A stretch of 64,000 nucleotides of DNA from Salinactinospora qingdaonensis (GCF_039539445.1 NZ_BAABDD010000004.1:186001-250000), one strand, 5' to 3'. Shown: positions 32,965 through 42,860, counted from the stretch's first letter. Notes: generated by a model not told the origin, from the sequence alone. Numbers and translations: made by a program.

Positions 32965-34134
32965 TCACACTCGTTGCAGCAGGGACGCGGTGCCAAGGGC
33001 GCCGCCGCAGCACATCGAGATCAGCGCGGTCTCACCATCGCTGCGCTCCAGTTCGTGCAGCGCGCTGGTGATGAGGCGGGCGCCGGTGGCCCCCACCGGA
33101 TGGCCGAGGGCGATGGCTCCTCCGTTGACGTTGAGCCGGTCCATGTCGGCTTTGTAGGTGCGGGCCCACGTCATCGGGACGGCGGCGAACGCCTCGTTGA
33201 CCTCGTAGCGGTCGATGTCGCCGATCTCCATCCCGGAGCGTCGCAGGAGCTTCGCGGTGGCCTCGACCGGCCCGTCCAGCAGGTAGTAGGGGTCCGAGCC
33301 GGTGACCACCTGGTGCAGGAGGCGCGCCCGAGGGCGTAGGCCCAGCTCAGCGGCCCGCTCCTGCGACATCCACAGCACGGCGCACGCCCCGTCGGAGACC
33401 TGGGAGGTGGTGCCGGGAGTGTGGACGCCGTCCGCCACGTTGGGCCGCAGACCGGCCAGGTCGGCCTGCGTGGTCTCGCGTAGCCCCTCATCGCGCTCGA
33501 CGGTGTGCCACTGCCCCGTCTCCTGGCCGTCCGCGTCGAGCACGGGGGCCTCGATCGGGGCGACCTCACGGTCGAAGCGCCCCTCGGCCCAGGCACGGGT
33601 CGCCCGCTGTTGCGAGAGCACCCCGAAGGCGTCGACTTCCTCCCTGGTCATCTGCTCCCGCAGGGCGATCCGTTCGGCGCCGCCGAACTGCGCCTTGGGC
33701 GGGTCGTCCCAGACGTAGTCCTTGGTCTTGTAGTGGCCCGGCCCGTTGTACAGGTTCGCGCCGAGCGGGACCCGACTCATCGCCTCGACGCCGCAAGCGA
33801 TCCCCACCTCGATCCCGCCGGCGGCGATGAGGCCGGCCACGAGGTGGTTGGCCTGCTGCGCCGACCCGCACGAGACGTCGACGGTGGAGCAGCCCACGCG
33901 ATAGTCGAGCCCAGTGTTGAGCCAGGCGTTGCGGGTCACGTTCAGGCTCTGCTCCCCCACCTGGGTGACGCAGCCGCCGATAATCTCATCGATCTGACCG
34001 GGCTCGACACCGGCGCGCCGGATCACCTCGACGAGCACGTGGCGCAGCAGTGCCACCCCCTTGAGACCGGCCAGGGACCGGCCGCGCTTGCCCAGCGGGG
34101 TGCGCACCGCCTCGACGATGACGGGTTGCGTCAT
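32965..34134 (-). CDS. Thiolase (acetyl-CoA acetyltransferase family)
   Basis: 389 residues from ATG 34134, five bases after the P450 stop. Thiolase with the acyl-accepting Cys in TVDVSCGSAQQANHLVA, VNEAFAAVPMTWA, His in NGGAIALGHPVGATGARL and the second Cys in ALISMCCGGALG. It can run as a degradative beta-ketothiolase or condense two acyl-CoAs. In this context it may make a starter or trim a CoA-bound side chain; the sequence does not decide. Confidence 0.9.
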   Translation of the reverse strand: MTQPVIVEAVRTPLGKRGRSLAGLKGVALLRHVLVEVIRRAGVEPGQIDEIIGGCVTQVGEQSLNVTRNAWLNTGLDYRVGCSTVDVSCGSAQQANHLVAGLIAAGGIEVGIACGVEAMSRVPLGANLYNGPGHYKTKDYVWDDPPKAQFGGAERIALREQMTREEVDAFGVLSQQRATRAWAEGRFDREVAPIEAPVLDADGQETGQWHTVERDEGLRETTQADLAGLRPNVADGVHTPGTTSQVSDGACAVLWMSQERAAELGLRPRARLLHQVVTGSDPYYLLDGPVEATAKLLRRSGMEIGDIDRYEVNEAFAAVPMTWARTYKADMDRLNVNGGAIALGHPVGATGARLITSALHELERSDGETALISMCCGGALGTASLLQRV

Positions 34135-34139
34135 GGCGG

Positions 34140-35429
34140 TCACGCGCTCACGAGCCGGACGTCGAGGTTCTCCAGCCCCCGGAAGGTGCTGCTGGTGCGC
34201 CACTTGAGCGTGTCCTCGTTCACCTCGATTTCGGAGAAGCGCTCCAGCATCCGCCCGAAGGCCAGTTGCCCTTCGGCCCGGGCCAGTTGGGCGCCGAGGC
34301 AGTGGTGGGGACCCCACGCGAAGGACAGCGGCACCTCGGGAGTGCGGTCGCCGGAGAAGCGTGCGATGTCGAGGGTCTCGGGGTTCTCATAGCGGGCCGG
34401 GTCCCGGTTGGCGGCGCCGATGAGGGTGATGACGTGCTCGCCCTTCTTGATGGGGCTGCCGTCGGAGAAGGTGGAGTCCTCGAACGCGGCGCGCCCGAGC
34501 ACGTGGACGGGGGAGTCGTAGCGCAGCAGCTCCTCCACGGCCGAGCCGAGCAGCGACATGTCGTTACGCAGCCGCGTCATCTGGTCGGGGTGGCGGTGCA
34601 GAGCCAGAGTGCCCAGGCCGATCAGGTCGGTCATGGTCTGGAACCCGGCGCCGAAGAGCAGGACCACGACCGAGATCAGCTCCGGAACCGACAGGCGGTC
34701 GCCGTTCAGCTCGATTTGGCCCAGTGCGGAGATCAGGTCGTCGCGCGGGTCCTCGCGGCGTTGGGCCACCAGCTCGGTGAAGTACTCCTCCATCTCGGCC
34801 AGGGCAGCGTCGGAACTCTTCAGCACCTCGGGGCTGGCGAACATCTCCAGCCCCGCCGATGCGGCCCGGGTCTGGGTACGCAGCATCTCCCAGTCCTCGC
34901 GGGGCACACCGACCAGCTCGCCGATGACCATGACCGGCAGCCGGAAGGCGAATGTGCCGATCAGGTCGACCTCACCCTCGGCTCCGACCTCCTCTTGGAC
35001 GTCGTCGAGCAGCTCGTCGACGAAGCCTTGCAGGCGCGGGCGCAGCGCCTCGACCCGCCGGGGGGTGAAGGCTCGGCTCACCAAGCTACGCAGTCGGGTG
35101 TGCGGCTCGCCGTCGAGGAAGAGTAGGGTGCGCGGCCGGTCGACCCCGCGATCGTCGCCCAGGCGCGGGCGTTGGGCCGACTTGTCCAGTGACGGGTTGC
35201 GCAGCATGTGGCGACACTCGTCGTAGGTAGTCAGCACATGGCCCGCGCCGGTCGGATGGTCGAGCAGGTAACGGGGCGCTGACTCCCGCAGCGCACGGTA
35301 ATGCCCGTAGGGGTCCGATACGGTCGCCGGCGCTTTGGTCAGTAGCTCGATGACGATCGACGTCGGATCGGTCGGTACGGGGTCATTGATTTTGGCTGTC
35401 GCATCTGATGGCACGGCCGCCCCATTCAT
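34140..35429 (-). CDS. Cytochrome P450 with Gln in the I-helix
   Basis: 429 residues from ATG 35429; a GTG at 35441 is an alternative and neither has a strong ribosome-binding site. Heme loop SFAWGPHHCLGAQLARAEGQ, ExxR in EELLRYDSPVHVLGRAA, and AANRDPARYENPETLDIAR. The I-helix reads LLFGAGFQTMTDLIGLG: the usual acidic residue before the conserved Thr is Gln, which may alter proton delivery or indicate an unusual reaction. First gene of a P450-thiolase-CoA-transferase set; its promoter lies in the large divergent spacer. Confidence 0.88.
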   Translation of the reverse strand: MNGAAVPSDATAKINDPVPTDPTSIVIELLTKAPATVSDPYGHYRALRESAPRYLLDHPTGAGHVLTTYDECRHMLRNPSLDKSAQRPRLGDDRGVDRPRTLLFLDGEPHTRLRSLVSRAFTPRRVEALRPRLQGFVDELLDDVQEEVGAEGEVDLIGTFAFRLPVMVIGELVGVPREDWEMLRTQTRAASAGLEMFASPEVLKSSDAALAEMEEYFTELVAQRREDPRDDLISALGQIELNGDRLSVPELISVVVLLFGAGFQTMTDLIGLGTLALHRHPDQMTRLRNDMSLLGSAVEELLRYDSPVHVLGRAAFEDSTFSDGSPIKKGEHVITLIGAANRDPARYENPETLDIARFSGDRTPEVPLSFAWGPHHCLGAQLARAEGQLAFGRMLERFSEIEVNEDTLKWRTSSTFRGLENLDVRLVSA

Positions 35430-36405
35430 AAGCCGGAGCACTCACTCGCAGGTCCGCAGGAGAATAGCACCGATCATCCGCAAGTCGCTATATTTGACCA
35501 GATTAGCCGCCTAGAATCTTAATTACGACATTTCACGCAACGTTCATGTCCTGCTCAGGTGAGTACTGGTAAGGGGCTTTTCCGCAGCTCCGATTACGCG
35601 TGCCGATCTTTTCGCTACTCGGGTATGCCAGGCGTGTGGTAGTACGCGATCGCAAGTACGGCCCCCTTCTCCGTTGCCCACGCCGCTGCTGCTCCATTGG
35701 TTCGTCTGTAGGCCGCGGCGGCGCCCCCGGTAGGGTGAGTCCGACCGAGAGGACAAGGCTCACGTCGACGAACACCCTGGCCGGCGCCCGGGCGCGGGCG
35801 GTGTTTCAGAGGGCGCGAACACGCGGCGGGCTCGCGCGAACGGCACGGCCCCTCTCCTTCCTTACCCCGCCATCAGCGCGCCCCGACCCCCGCGAGCACC
35901 GCGGTCGCAGGCACCTCCCCGCCGGCTCCGCTGCCTCCTGGAATCGACATATCACCAGTTCAGCGCAGTTGAAGTCCGTATCCCTCCAGCAGGGGAGCTT
36001 GACTCACGCCCGGGGCGACGTCTCGCCTTCCCCAGGGGGCGGCGGGGCGCAGCCGCGAAGAAGCGTGGGGGAGAGACGCCCGCCCCGGGGAGGAGCAGCC
36101 CTCAGGCGATCGGCCGCCCCAGGGCGATGCACGGTGCCCGTGGCCGCGGTCCCGCTCCCTTGGCGCGACGCCCAGATGAACAGGGAGGCACCCACGCTTC
36201 TCGTCCGATTTATGAAAGCAGCGGGAGCGGCAACCTCGCTCCCACGCGGCGGCAAAACGGTGCGTAAGCCCAGCTCCGCCGGAAAACCCGTGCGCTTTTG
36301 GAGCCGCCCGCTTACGGATTACTCGGTTCCACCGGCAGGTATAAGCCGGATAAGCCGTCTCCCGAGCCCTTGCCCTGCGTGTGGGATTCCTCGATACTCG
36401 GACCC
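35430..36405. other. Large divergent intergenic region
   Basis: Nearly 1 kb between two divergent P450 genes. The left 120 bp are AT-rich (35480-35545) and probably hold the leftward promoter. The rest is GC-rich with no credible gene: candidate frames are Arg/Pro-rich, lack ribosome-binding sites and conflict with each other. It may be a regulatory region or the remains of a lost gene. Confidence 0.5.
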
Positions 36406-37617
36406 ATGCCCCGACAGGCTCGCCGTTCCCTCCCCTCTTTCAACCCCTTAGATCCGGTTGTTCTGGACGACCCTTATCCGACCTACGCCGATATGCGGCA
36501 ACGGGGTCGTCTGTGCAGGGTCGGGCCGGCCGCATGGGGTGTCACCCGCCACGCCGACGTCGCCTCGCTGGTGCGTGACCCGAGGCTGGGCAGCCAGTTT
36601 CCCGAGGAATACCATCGCGCCTCCGCGGGCGACGGGCCTGCCGGCGACTTCTTCGGCAAGATCATCCTCTACCGTGACCCGCCCTCGCACACCCGGCTGC
36701 GCAAACTCATCGGCAAGGCGTTCAGTCCCGCTCTGGTGCGCTCCCTGCGCCCCGATATCGCCGGCCTGGTCGACGAGCTGCTGGCGCCCGCCCGGGAGCA
36801 GGGGCACTTCGACGCCGTGACCGACCTGGCCTTCCCGCTACCGGTGATGGTGGTGTGCCGGCTCATGGGGATCTCCCCCGACGAACGCGACGAGATCCGC
36901 CCTCGCGCGGTGGACCTGGGCAAAGCGTTCGCCGCCATCGTTCCAGACGACGCCCGCGCCGAGGCCGACGCCGCGGTGGTGTGGCTACGCTCCTACCTGA
37001 GCGAGCTGCTGGAGCAGCGCAGGCGCTCACCCGGCGACGACCTGCTCTCGCGCATGCTCGCGGCCGAGGACGGCGGCCGTACCCTCAGCCACGAGGAGAT
37101 CGTCGACAACGCCGTCTTCGCCTTCTTCGCCGGGTTCGAGACCACGATGAACCTCATCGCCACCGGCTGCGCGGCCCTGCTGCGCTTCCCCGACCAGATG
37201 GCCCGGCTGCGTGCCGACCGTGGTCTGACCGCCACCGCCGTCGAGGAGTTCCTGCGCTTCGACGCCCCCATCCAGGGCACCGCACGCCTGGTCCACGAGC
37301 CCATCGACATCGACGGCCACACCCTGCGGGCCGGTCGTGTGGTGGTGCTGCTGCTGGGGTCGGCCAACCACGACGAAGCGGTCTTCGCCGACCCCGACCG
37401 GCTCGACATCGGCCGCTCCCCCAACCCCCACCTCAGTTTCGGCGGCGGGGCGCACCTGTGCATGGGGGCCGCCCTCGCCCGAGTCGAGGGCGAGGTGGTC
37501 TTCAACCGGCTGCTCGACCTCTTCTCCGAGGTGGAGGCCGCCGGCCCCGCGCGTCGCCGGGAGAAGACGACCTTCCGCGCCTACGAGAGCGTGCCGGTGG
37601 CCGTCGCGACCGCCTGA
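36406..37617 (+). CDS. Cytochrome P450, first of a tandem pair
   Basis: 403 residues from ATG 36406. Heme loop SFGGGAHLCMGAALARVEGE, I-helix AFFAGFETTMNLIATGC with an intact acid/Thr pair, ExxR in EEFLRFDAPIQGTARLV, and GSANHDEAVFADPDRLDIGR. Bacterial class I P450 that needs a ferredoxin. Codon 15 is TTA (36448-36450), so in Streptomyces-like hosts translation could depend on bldA. The next gene is a clear paralogue, 20 bp downstream. Confidence 0.9.
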   Translation: MPRQARRSLPSFNPLDPVVLDDPYPTYADMRQRGRLCRVGPAAWGVTRHADVASLVRDPRLGSQFPEEYHRASAGDGPAGDFFGKIILYRDPPSHTRLRKLIGKAFSPALVRSLRPDIAGLVDELLAPAREQGHFDAVTDLAFPLPVMVVCRLMGISPDERDEIRPRAVDLGKAFAAIVPDDARAEADAAVVWLRSYLSELLEQRRRSPGDDLLSRMLAAEDGGRTLSHEEIVDNAVFAFFAGFETTMNLIATGCAALLRFPDQMARLRADRGLTATAVEEFLRFDAPIQGTARLVHEPIDIDGHTLRAGRVVVLLLGSANHDEAVFADPDRLDIGRSPNPHLSFGGGAHLCMGAALARVEGEVVFNRLLDLFSEVEAAGPARRREKTTFRAYESVPVAVATA

Positions 37618-37637
37618 ACCCCCTGGAGACCGGCTGA

Positions 37638-38873
37638 ATGAGTACCGCGCCCGACCACGCCACCGCCGGCCGACGGCGGTCTTCCCCGCGCCCGGGGTTC
37701 GACCCGCTCGACCCCGAGATAATGCGCGACCCCTACCCCACCTACGAGCGGCTGCGCGCCGCCGGCCCCCTGTGCCGTGTGGGGCCCGCCAGTTGGGGGG
37801 TGACCCGCCACGCCGACGTGGCGGCGCTGCTGCGCGACCCCCGGCTGAGTAACTCCCTGCCCGAGAACGATCCGCAGTTCGCCACCCAGGACGGGGTGGC
37901 GAGCACGGTGTTCGACCGGATCATCCCCACCCAGGACCCGGACGGCCATGGCCTGCTACACGAGCTGATGGTGCGGGCGTTCAGCCCCGGTGTCGCTCGC
38001 GCGACCCGTCCCTACATCGACGGGCTGCTCGACGCCGTGATGGAGCGAGCGCGCGCCTCCGGCCGCCTCGACGCTGTGGCCGACCTGGCATTCCCGGTGG
38101 CAGCCTCGGTCGTGTGCAAGCTCATCGGCATGCCGCCCGAGACCCATCGCGACATCTGGCCCCGGGTGCCCGGGCTCAGCAAAGCGTTCACCCCCTTCCT
38201 GCCCGAGGCCGACCGCTCCGGGGCCGACGCCGCGCTCGTGTGGCTGCGCTCCACCGTGGCCGACCTGCTGGAGCAGCGCCGCGCCCAGCCGGAATCGGAC
38301 CTGCTGTCGAGCATGCTGGCCGAGGTCGCCAAGGACGGCAGCGGACTGACCGTCGAGGCCGTCATCGACAACCTCGCCTTCCTGTGCTTCACCGGCTTCG
38401 AGACCACGATGAACATGGTCGCCACCGGCTGCGCCGCCCTGGCCCGCGAACCCGAACACCTCGCCCGGCTGCGTGCCGACCCGCAGTTGGTGCCCACCGC
38501 CGTCGAAGAGTTCATCCGCTTCGACGCCCCCATCCAGTACACCGCCCGACTGGCCAGCGAGCCCATCCAGGTCGGCGAGCGCACGATCCGCCCGGGACGC
38601 CCGGTCTTCCTGCTGCTGGGCTGCGCCAACCACGACGAAGCGGTCTTCGCCGAACCCGACCGGATCGACATCGGCCGCTCCCCCAACCCCCACGTCGGCT
38701 TCGGCGGCGGCGTGCGGGGCTGCTTCGGTGTGGCCCTGGCCCGGGTGGAGGGAGCGGCCGTGTTCTCCCGGCTGGCCGCGGAGTTCACCGACATCCAGCC
38801 CGCGGGCGAGTTCGAGCGGCTGCCCAGCGCGCTGTTCCGCACCTACCGATCGGTGCCGATGGCGGTCAGATGA
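37638..38873 (+). CDS. Cytochrome P450, second of a tandem pair
   Basis: 411 residues. Shares long stretches with the upstream P450 (LCRVGPASWGVTRHADVAAL, GFETTMNMVATGCAALAR, NHDEAVFAEPDRIDIGRSPN), so the two arose by duplication. Heme loop GFGGGVRGCFGVALARVEGA has Arg where most have His before the Cys, a tolerated variant. The pair is followed by a GMC-type flavoprotein, which suggests successive oxidations of one position or of neighbouring positions on the chain. Confidence 0.9.
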   Translation: MSTAPDHATAGRRRSSPRPGFDPLDPEIMRDPYPTYERLRAAGPLCRVGPASWGVTRHADVAALLRDPRLSNSLPENDPQFATQDGVASTVFDRIIPTQDPDGHGLLHELMVRAFSPGVARATRPYIDGLLDAVMERARASGRLDAVADLAFPVAASVVCKLIGMPPETHRDIWPRVPGLSKAFTPFLPEADRSGADAALVWLRSTVADLLEQRRAQPESDLLSSMLAEVAKDGSGLTVEAVIDNLAFLCFTGFETTMNMVATGCAALAREPEHLARLRADPQLVPTAVEEFIRFDAPIQYTARLASEPIQVGERTIRPGRPVFLLLGCANHDEAVFAEPDRIDIGRSPNPHVGFGGGVRGCFGVALARVEGAAVFSRLAAEFTDIQPAGEFERLPSALFRTYRSVPMAVR

Positions 38874-38943
38874 GGGGGCATGTCCGGGTGGCGACCGGGC
38901 CGCCCGGGCGGGGGAGTGACCAACCTAAGGGGGATACGCTGCG

Positions 38944-40470
38944 ATGAGCGCGGTCGACTACGTCATCGTCGGTGCCGGGACGGCGGGGGCCATCCTGGCG
39001 GCACGGCTGTCGGAGGACCCCGACCGGCAGGTGCTGTTGCTGGAGGCCGGCCCCGACTATCCCGACCCCGCCACCATGCCGGCTTACCTGCGCGACGGCA
39101 CCGTACCGCCTGTGGACGACCCCCATGACTGGGGGCTGACGGTGACCGTGACCGGTGACCGTGAGGGACCCCTGGGGCGAGGCCGAGTCGTGGGCGGCTC
39201 CTCGCAGACCAACGACCGTGGCGCGCTGCGCGCCCCCGCCGCCGACTTCGCCGAATGGGCCGGTCTGGGCCTGCCCGCCTGGGACTGGTCGCACGTCTTG
39301 CCCTCCTACCGGCGGCTGGAGACCGACGTCGAATTCGGCACCGACCCGGTCCACGGCGACCGGGGCCCTGTCCCCATCACCCGCTGGGACCGCTCCGAGC
39401 TGCTGCCCGCTATGACGGGGCTGCTCGACGCCACGGTCGCAGCCGGTCACCCCGAGTGCCCCGACCTCAACGCCCCCGACGCCACCGGCATCGCCATCTA
39501 CCCGCAGAACCGGCGCGGCAGCGAGCGGATGTCCACCGCCACGACCCACCTGGCTCCGGCCCGCTCGCGCCCCAACCTCACCGTGCGCGGCGACGTGCGC
39601 GTGGATCGGATCGTCATCGAGGGCGAACAGGCCGTAGGCGTCGAGGCCGGCGGCGAGGTGATCCGCGCCGGCGAGGTGATCCTGGCCGCGGGCGCCCCCT
39701 ACAGTCCCGCGTTGCTGCTGCGCTCGGGGGTGGGGCCAGCCGACGAGCTGCCCCGGTCCGGCGTGGCCTGCCGAGTCGACCTGCCCGGTGTGGGCCGCCA
39801 CCTCATCGACCAGCCCGGCGCCGTCATCCCCGTCGTCGCCACCGAGGCGGCCGGCTCGCCGGAGTGGCCGCGTACCCAGATTGTGGGCCGGCTGCCCGCC
39901 ATTCCCGGCTTCGCCGCCGACCACGCCTCCTACCTGTGCCTGTTCTCCGGGATGCGTATTCCCCAGCTCAGCGCGATGGCCGGCGCTGACCGGCTGACCC
40001 TGGTGATGGTGGGCGACATGCGGCCGGCCTCGCGTGGCGCGATGTGGCTGCCCAGCGCCGACCCCTCCCAACAGCCGGTCGTCGACCTGCGCTTCTACTC
40101 GGAGCCGGGCGATCTGGAGCGGATGCGCGCCGCCTACCGCCACGCCTGGGAGATCGTCCAACACCCCTCCTTCACCGCCACCGTCGACCGGTTCGCCGCC
40201 GTCGACGACGCGCTTGTCGGAGACGACGAGCAGCTCGACGGCCTGCTGCGCGCCATCACCAACAGCCGTTGGAACCTGTTGGGCGGGGCCACCATGGGCC
40301 CGCCTGACAGCCCGCAGGCCGTCGTCGACGAACGGTGCCGGGTCCGCGGCGTTTCCGGGCTCCGGGTCGCCGACGCCTCCGTGGTGCCGGTGCCCCTTCG
40401 GGCGCCCGCGGCGCTCACCTGCATGATGATCGGCGAACACGTCGCGTCGATGATCACCGAGGACCACTGA
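38944..40470 (+). CDS. GMC-family flavoprotein lacking the usual catalytic His/Asn
   Basis: 508 residues with AAGGGGG before the ATG. FAD-binding start DYVIVGAGTAGAILAARLSE and LLLEAGPDY, GGSSQTNDRGALRAP in the family's conserved loop, LAAGAPYSPALLLRSGVGPA and VGRHLIDQPG. At the C-terminal end the family's active-site histidine (as in YHPSCT or WHPVGT) is Asn in SRWNLLGGATMG, and the second residue (Asn in GNLNATTIMI) is Ala in APAALTCMMIGEH. It may be an inactive relative, or do flavin chemistry that needs no such base, such as a lyase or isomerase reaction. Confidence 0.88.
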   Translation: MSAVDYVIVGAGTAGAILAARLSEDPDRQVLLLEAGPDYPDPATMPAYLRDGTVPPVDDPHDWGLTVTVTGDREGPLGRGRVVGGSSQTNDRGALRAPAADFAEWAGLGLPAWDWSHVLPSYRRLETDVEFGTDPVHGDRGPVPITRWDRSELLPAMTGLLDATVAAGHPECPDLNAPDATGIAIYPQNRRGSERMSTATTHLAPARSRPNLTVRGDVRVDRIVIEGEQAVGVEAGGEVIRAGEVILAAGAPYSPALLLRSGVGPADELPRSGVACRVDLPGVGRHLIDQPGAVIPVVATEAAGSPEWPRTQIVGRLPAIPGFAADHASYLCLFSGMRIPQLSAMAGADRLTLVMVGDMRPASRGAMWLPSADPSQQPVVDLRFYSEPGDLERMRAAYRHAWEIVQHPSFTATVDRFAAVDDALVGDDEQLDGLLRAITNSRWNLLGGATMGPPDSPQAVVDERCRVRGVSGLRVADASVVPVPLRAPAALTCMMIGEHVASMITEDH

Positions 40471-40565
40471 CCCCCACCCGCGGCCCCACCGCGGACGACA
40501 CCGGGAAACCGGGAACACGCGCGTCACCTCCCCACGGCGCGCGGACCAAGGAGAGAGGACGGCAC

Positions 40566-42860
40566 ATGGGCATCCTGGGCACATCGGTTCGGCGCTCCGA
40601 GGACCTCGAACTCCTCACCGCCGGTGGTCGCTACGCCGACGACGTCGCACCGCCGGGGGCCGCCCACGTCGCGATCGTGCGCTCCACGACCGCTCACGGC
40701 AGGCTGACCGGTATCGACACCGCGGCGGCGCGCGCCGTGCCCGGCGTGCTGGAGGTGTGCACCGCCGCCGACACCGACCTGCCCGTACTGCCGGCCGACC
40801 CACCGGTGCTCAACCAGGAGATGTCCCAGCCCGTCCTCGCCGGCGAGGTGGTCCGCTACGTCGGCGAGCCGATCGCGGCCGTCATCGCCGAGACCCGCGA
40901 GGCCGCTGTGGACGCCGCCGCCGCGGTCCACGTCGACATCGAGCCGCTGCCCGCGCTGGTCGATCCCGAAGCGGCCCTGGCCGACGAGACACTGCTCCAC
41001 CCCTCGGCTGAGACCAACGTGGCCCTCAAGCTCACCTTTGCCCGGCCGCTGCGCGGCGAGGTGATGGCGGGCTGTGAGGTCACCGTGGCGCTGCGCAGCC
41101 GCAGCCAGCGCGTGGTCGCCGCCCCTATGGAGGTGCGGGCCGCCTCAGCCCGCTGGGACGGCGGACGGCTGACCTACTACGCCGGCACGCAGGCCGCCCA
41201 CGTCTGGCGGGAGCAGATGGCGAACTGCCTGGGGCTGGAGGAGTCCGAGGTGCACGTGGTGACCCCCGATGTCGGCGGCGCGTTCGGGTCCAAGGCCTAC
41301 CCCGCCCGCGAGGACGTGCTGCTGGCCTGCCTCGCCCGCCGGGTCGACCGGCCGCTGCGGTGGCTGGAGACCCGCTCGGAGAACATGGTCGCCCTGGGGC
41401 ACGGCCGTGGCCAGTTGCACGACATCGAGCTGGGCGGCACCCGCGACGGCCGGATTCAGGCGTACCGCCTCTCCGTCGTCCAGGACGCCGGAGCCTACCC
41501 GCGCATCGGCGCCGTGCTGCCCTTCTTCACCCGCACCATGCTGACCGGCCCCTACCGCATCGAGCGCGCCAGGTTCACCTCCTCCAGCGTGGTCACCACG
41601 ACCACCCCCACCCTCGCCTACCGGGGCGCCGGCCAGCCCGAGGCCGTCGGCGCGCTGGAGCGGGCAGTCGACCGCTACGCTGCCGAGATCGGCATGGACC
41701 CCGCCGAGGTGCGCCGGATCAACCTCATCCCGGCCGACGCCCAGCCCTATCGGACCCTCACCCGCTCCACCTACGACGGTGGCGACTACACGGCGGCTCT
41801 GGATCTGGCGCTGCGCACCGCCGGCTACGACCAGCTCCGCGCCGAGCAGCGCGAGCGCCGCTCCAGCGGCACGCCCTTGCAGACAGGGATCGGGCTGTCG
41901 ACGTTCGTCGAGGCCACGGGGGTGGACGCGCGCTCGGAGTTCGCCGCCATCGAGATCGACACCGACGGCGGCGCTCTCGTGCTCACCGGCACCTCGCCGC
42001 ACGGGCAGGGCCATAAGACGACGTGGGCCATGCTGGTCGCCGACCGGTTGGGTATCCCCGTCGAGCGGGTCGAGGTGGTCCACGGTGACACCGACCGTAT
42101 CCCCTCAGGCGGGGGGACCGGCGGGTCGCGTTCGTTGCAGACCGGTGGGATAGCGGTGCACCAGGCCGCCGGTCTGCTGGCCGACAGGGCGACCGCGTTG
42201 GCCGCGGAGCACCTCGGCGGCGCCGTCGAGGATGTCGTCCTCGACACCGAGGCGGGCCACTTCCACCTGGAGGGGGCGTCCGAGCAGGCATTGAGCTGGG
42301 CCGACCTCGCCGCAGCGGTCGAGCCGGGGCAGTTGCGCGTCGAGCACACCTTTGAACCGAGTGGGCCGACCTACCCCTACGGCACGCATCTGGCCGTGGT
42401 CGATGTCGATGTCGAGACGGGCGCGGTGCGGCTGCGGCGGCTCGTCGCGGTCGACGACGCGGGCCGTGTCGTCAACCCGCTCCTCGTCGAGGGACAGATC
42501 CACGGCGGGCTCGCCCAGGGCGCGGCTCAGGCGCTGTTCGAGGAGGCCGGCTACGACGCCGCCGGTGCTCCGCTGAACGCCTCGTTCGCCGACTACCTGA
42601 TCCCCAGCGCCGCCGATCTGCCCGACTTCGAGAGCAGCACTATCGAGACCCCCTCGACTGTCAACGAGCTGGGTGTCCGGGGAGTCGGCGAGTCCGGCAC
42701 GGTCGGCTCGATCGCCGCTGTGCACAACGCCGTCGTCGACGCTGTCTCACACCTGGGGGTCGAGCACATCGACATGCCCGCCACGGCCGAGCGGGTCTGG
42801 GCCGCGATCGAGGAGGCCCGAGTGGCCCGCGAAACCGGTCGCTCCGGTGACGTCGGCTAG
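40566..42860 (+). CDS. Molybdopterin-binding large subunit of a CoxL/xanthine-dehydrogenase-type hydroxylase
   Basis: 764 residues from ATG 40566 behind GGAGAGAGG. MCD-binding aldehyde-oxidase/xanthine-dehydrogenase fold: DVGGAFGSKAYPARED, TLAYRGAGQPEAVGALERAV (the form II type AYRGAG loop, not the AYRCSFR of true CO dehydrogenase), GTSPHGQGHKTTWA and the catalytic Glu in RGVGESGTVG. It hydroxylates or dehydrogenates a carbon using water as the oxygen source. Its small and medium subunits are not next to it but 15 kb away (57789-59074, opposite strand), so all three belong to one split enzyme. Confidence 0.9.
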   Translation: MGILGTSVRRSEDLELLTAGGRYADDVAPPGAAHVAIVRSTTAHGRLTGIDTAAARAVPGVLEVCTAADTDLPVLPADPPVLNQEMSQPVLAGEVVRYVGEPIAAVIAETREAAVDAAAAVHVDIEPLPALVDPEAALADETLLHPSAETNVALKLTFARPLRGEVMAGCEVTVALRSRSQRVVAAPMEVRAASARWDGGRLTYYAGTQAAHVWREQMANCLGLEESEVHVVTPDVGGAFGSKAYPAREDVLLACLARRVDRPLRWLETRSENMVALGHGRGQLHDIELGGTRDGRIQAYRLSVVQDAGAYPRIGAVLPFFTRTMLTGPYRIERARFTSSSVVTTTTPTLAYRGAGQPEAVGALERAVDRYAAEIGMDPAEVRRINLIPADAQPYRTLTRSTYDGGDYTAALDLALRTAGYDQLRAEQRERRSSGTPLQTGIGLSTFVEATGVDARSEFAAIEIDTDGGALVLTGTSPHGQGHKTTWAMLVADRLGIPVERVEVVHGDTDRIPSGGGTGGSRSLQTGGIAVHQAAGLLADRATALAAEHLGGAVEDVVLDTEAGHFHLEGASEQALSWADLAAAVEPGQLRVEHTFEPSGPTYPYGTHLAVVDVDVETGAVRLRRLVAVDDAGRVVNPLLVEGQIHGGLAQGAAQALFEEAGYDAAGAPLNASFADYLIPSAADLPDFESSTIETPSTVNELGVRGVGESGTVGSIAAVHNAVVDAVSHLGVEHIDMPATAERVWAAIEEARVARETGRSGDVG

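Noticed and set aside
35600..36451. 283-codon frame in the divergent P450 spacer
   Set aside because: No start signal, low-complexity Arg/Pro-rich product and overlap with the real P450 start in another frame.
38866..40584. 572-codon frame opposite the GMC gene
   Set aside because: Gly/His/Gln-rich shadow of a well-conserved flavoprotein.
40566..42860. True carbon monoxide dehydrogenase
   Set aside because: The active-site loop is AYRGAG, not AYRCSFR, and the subunits lie in biosynthetic operons.
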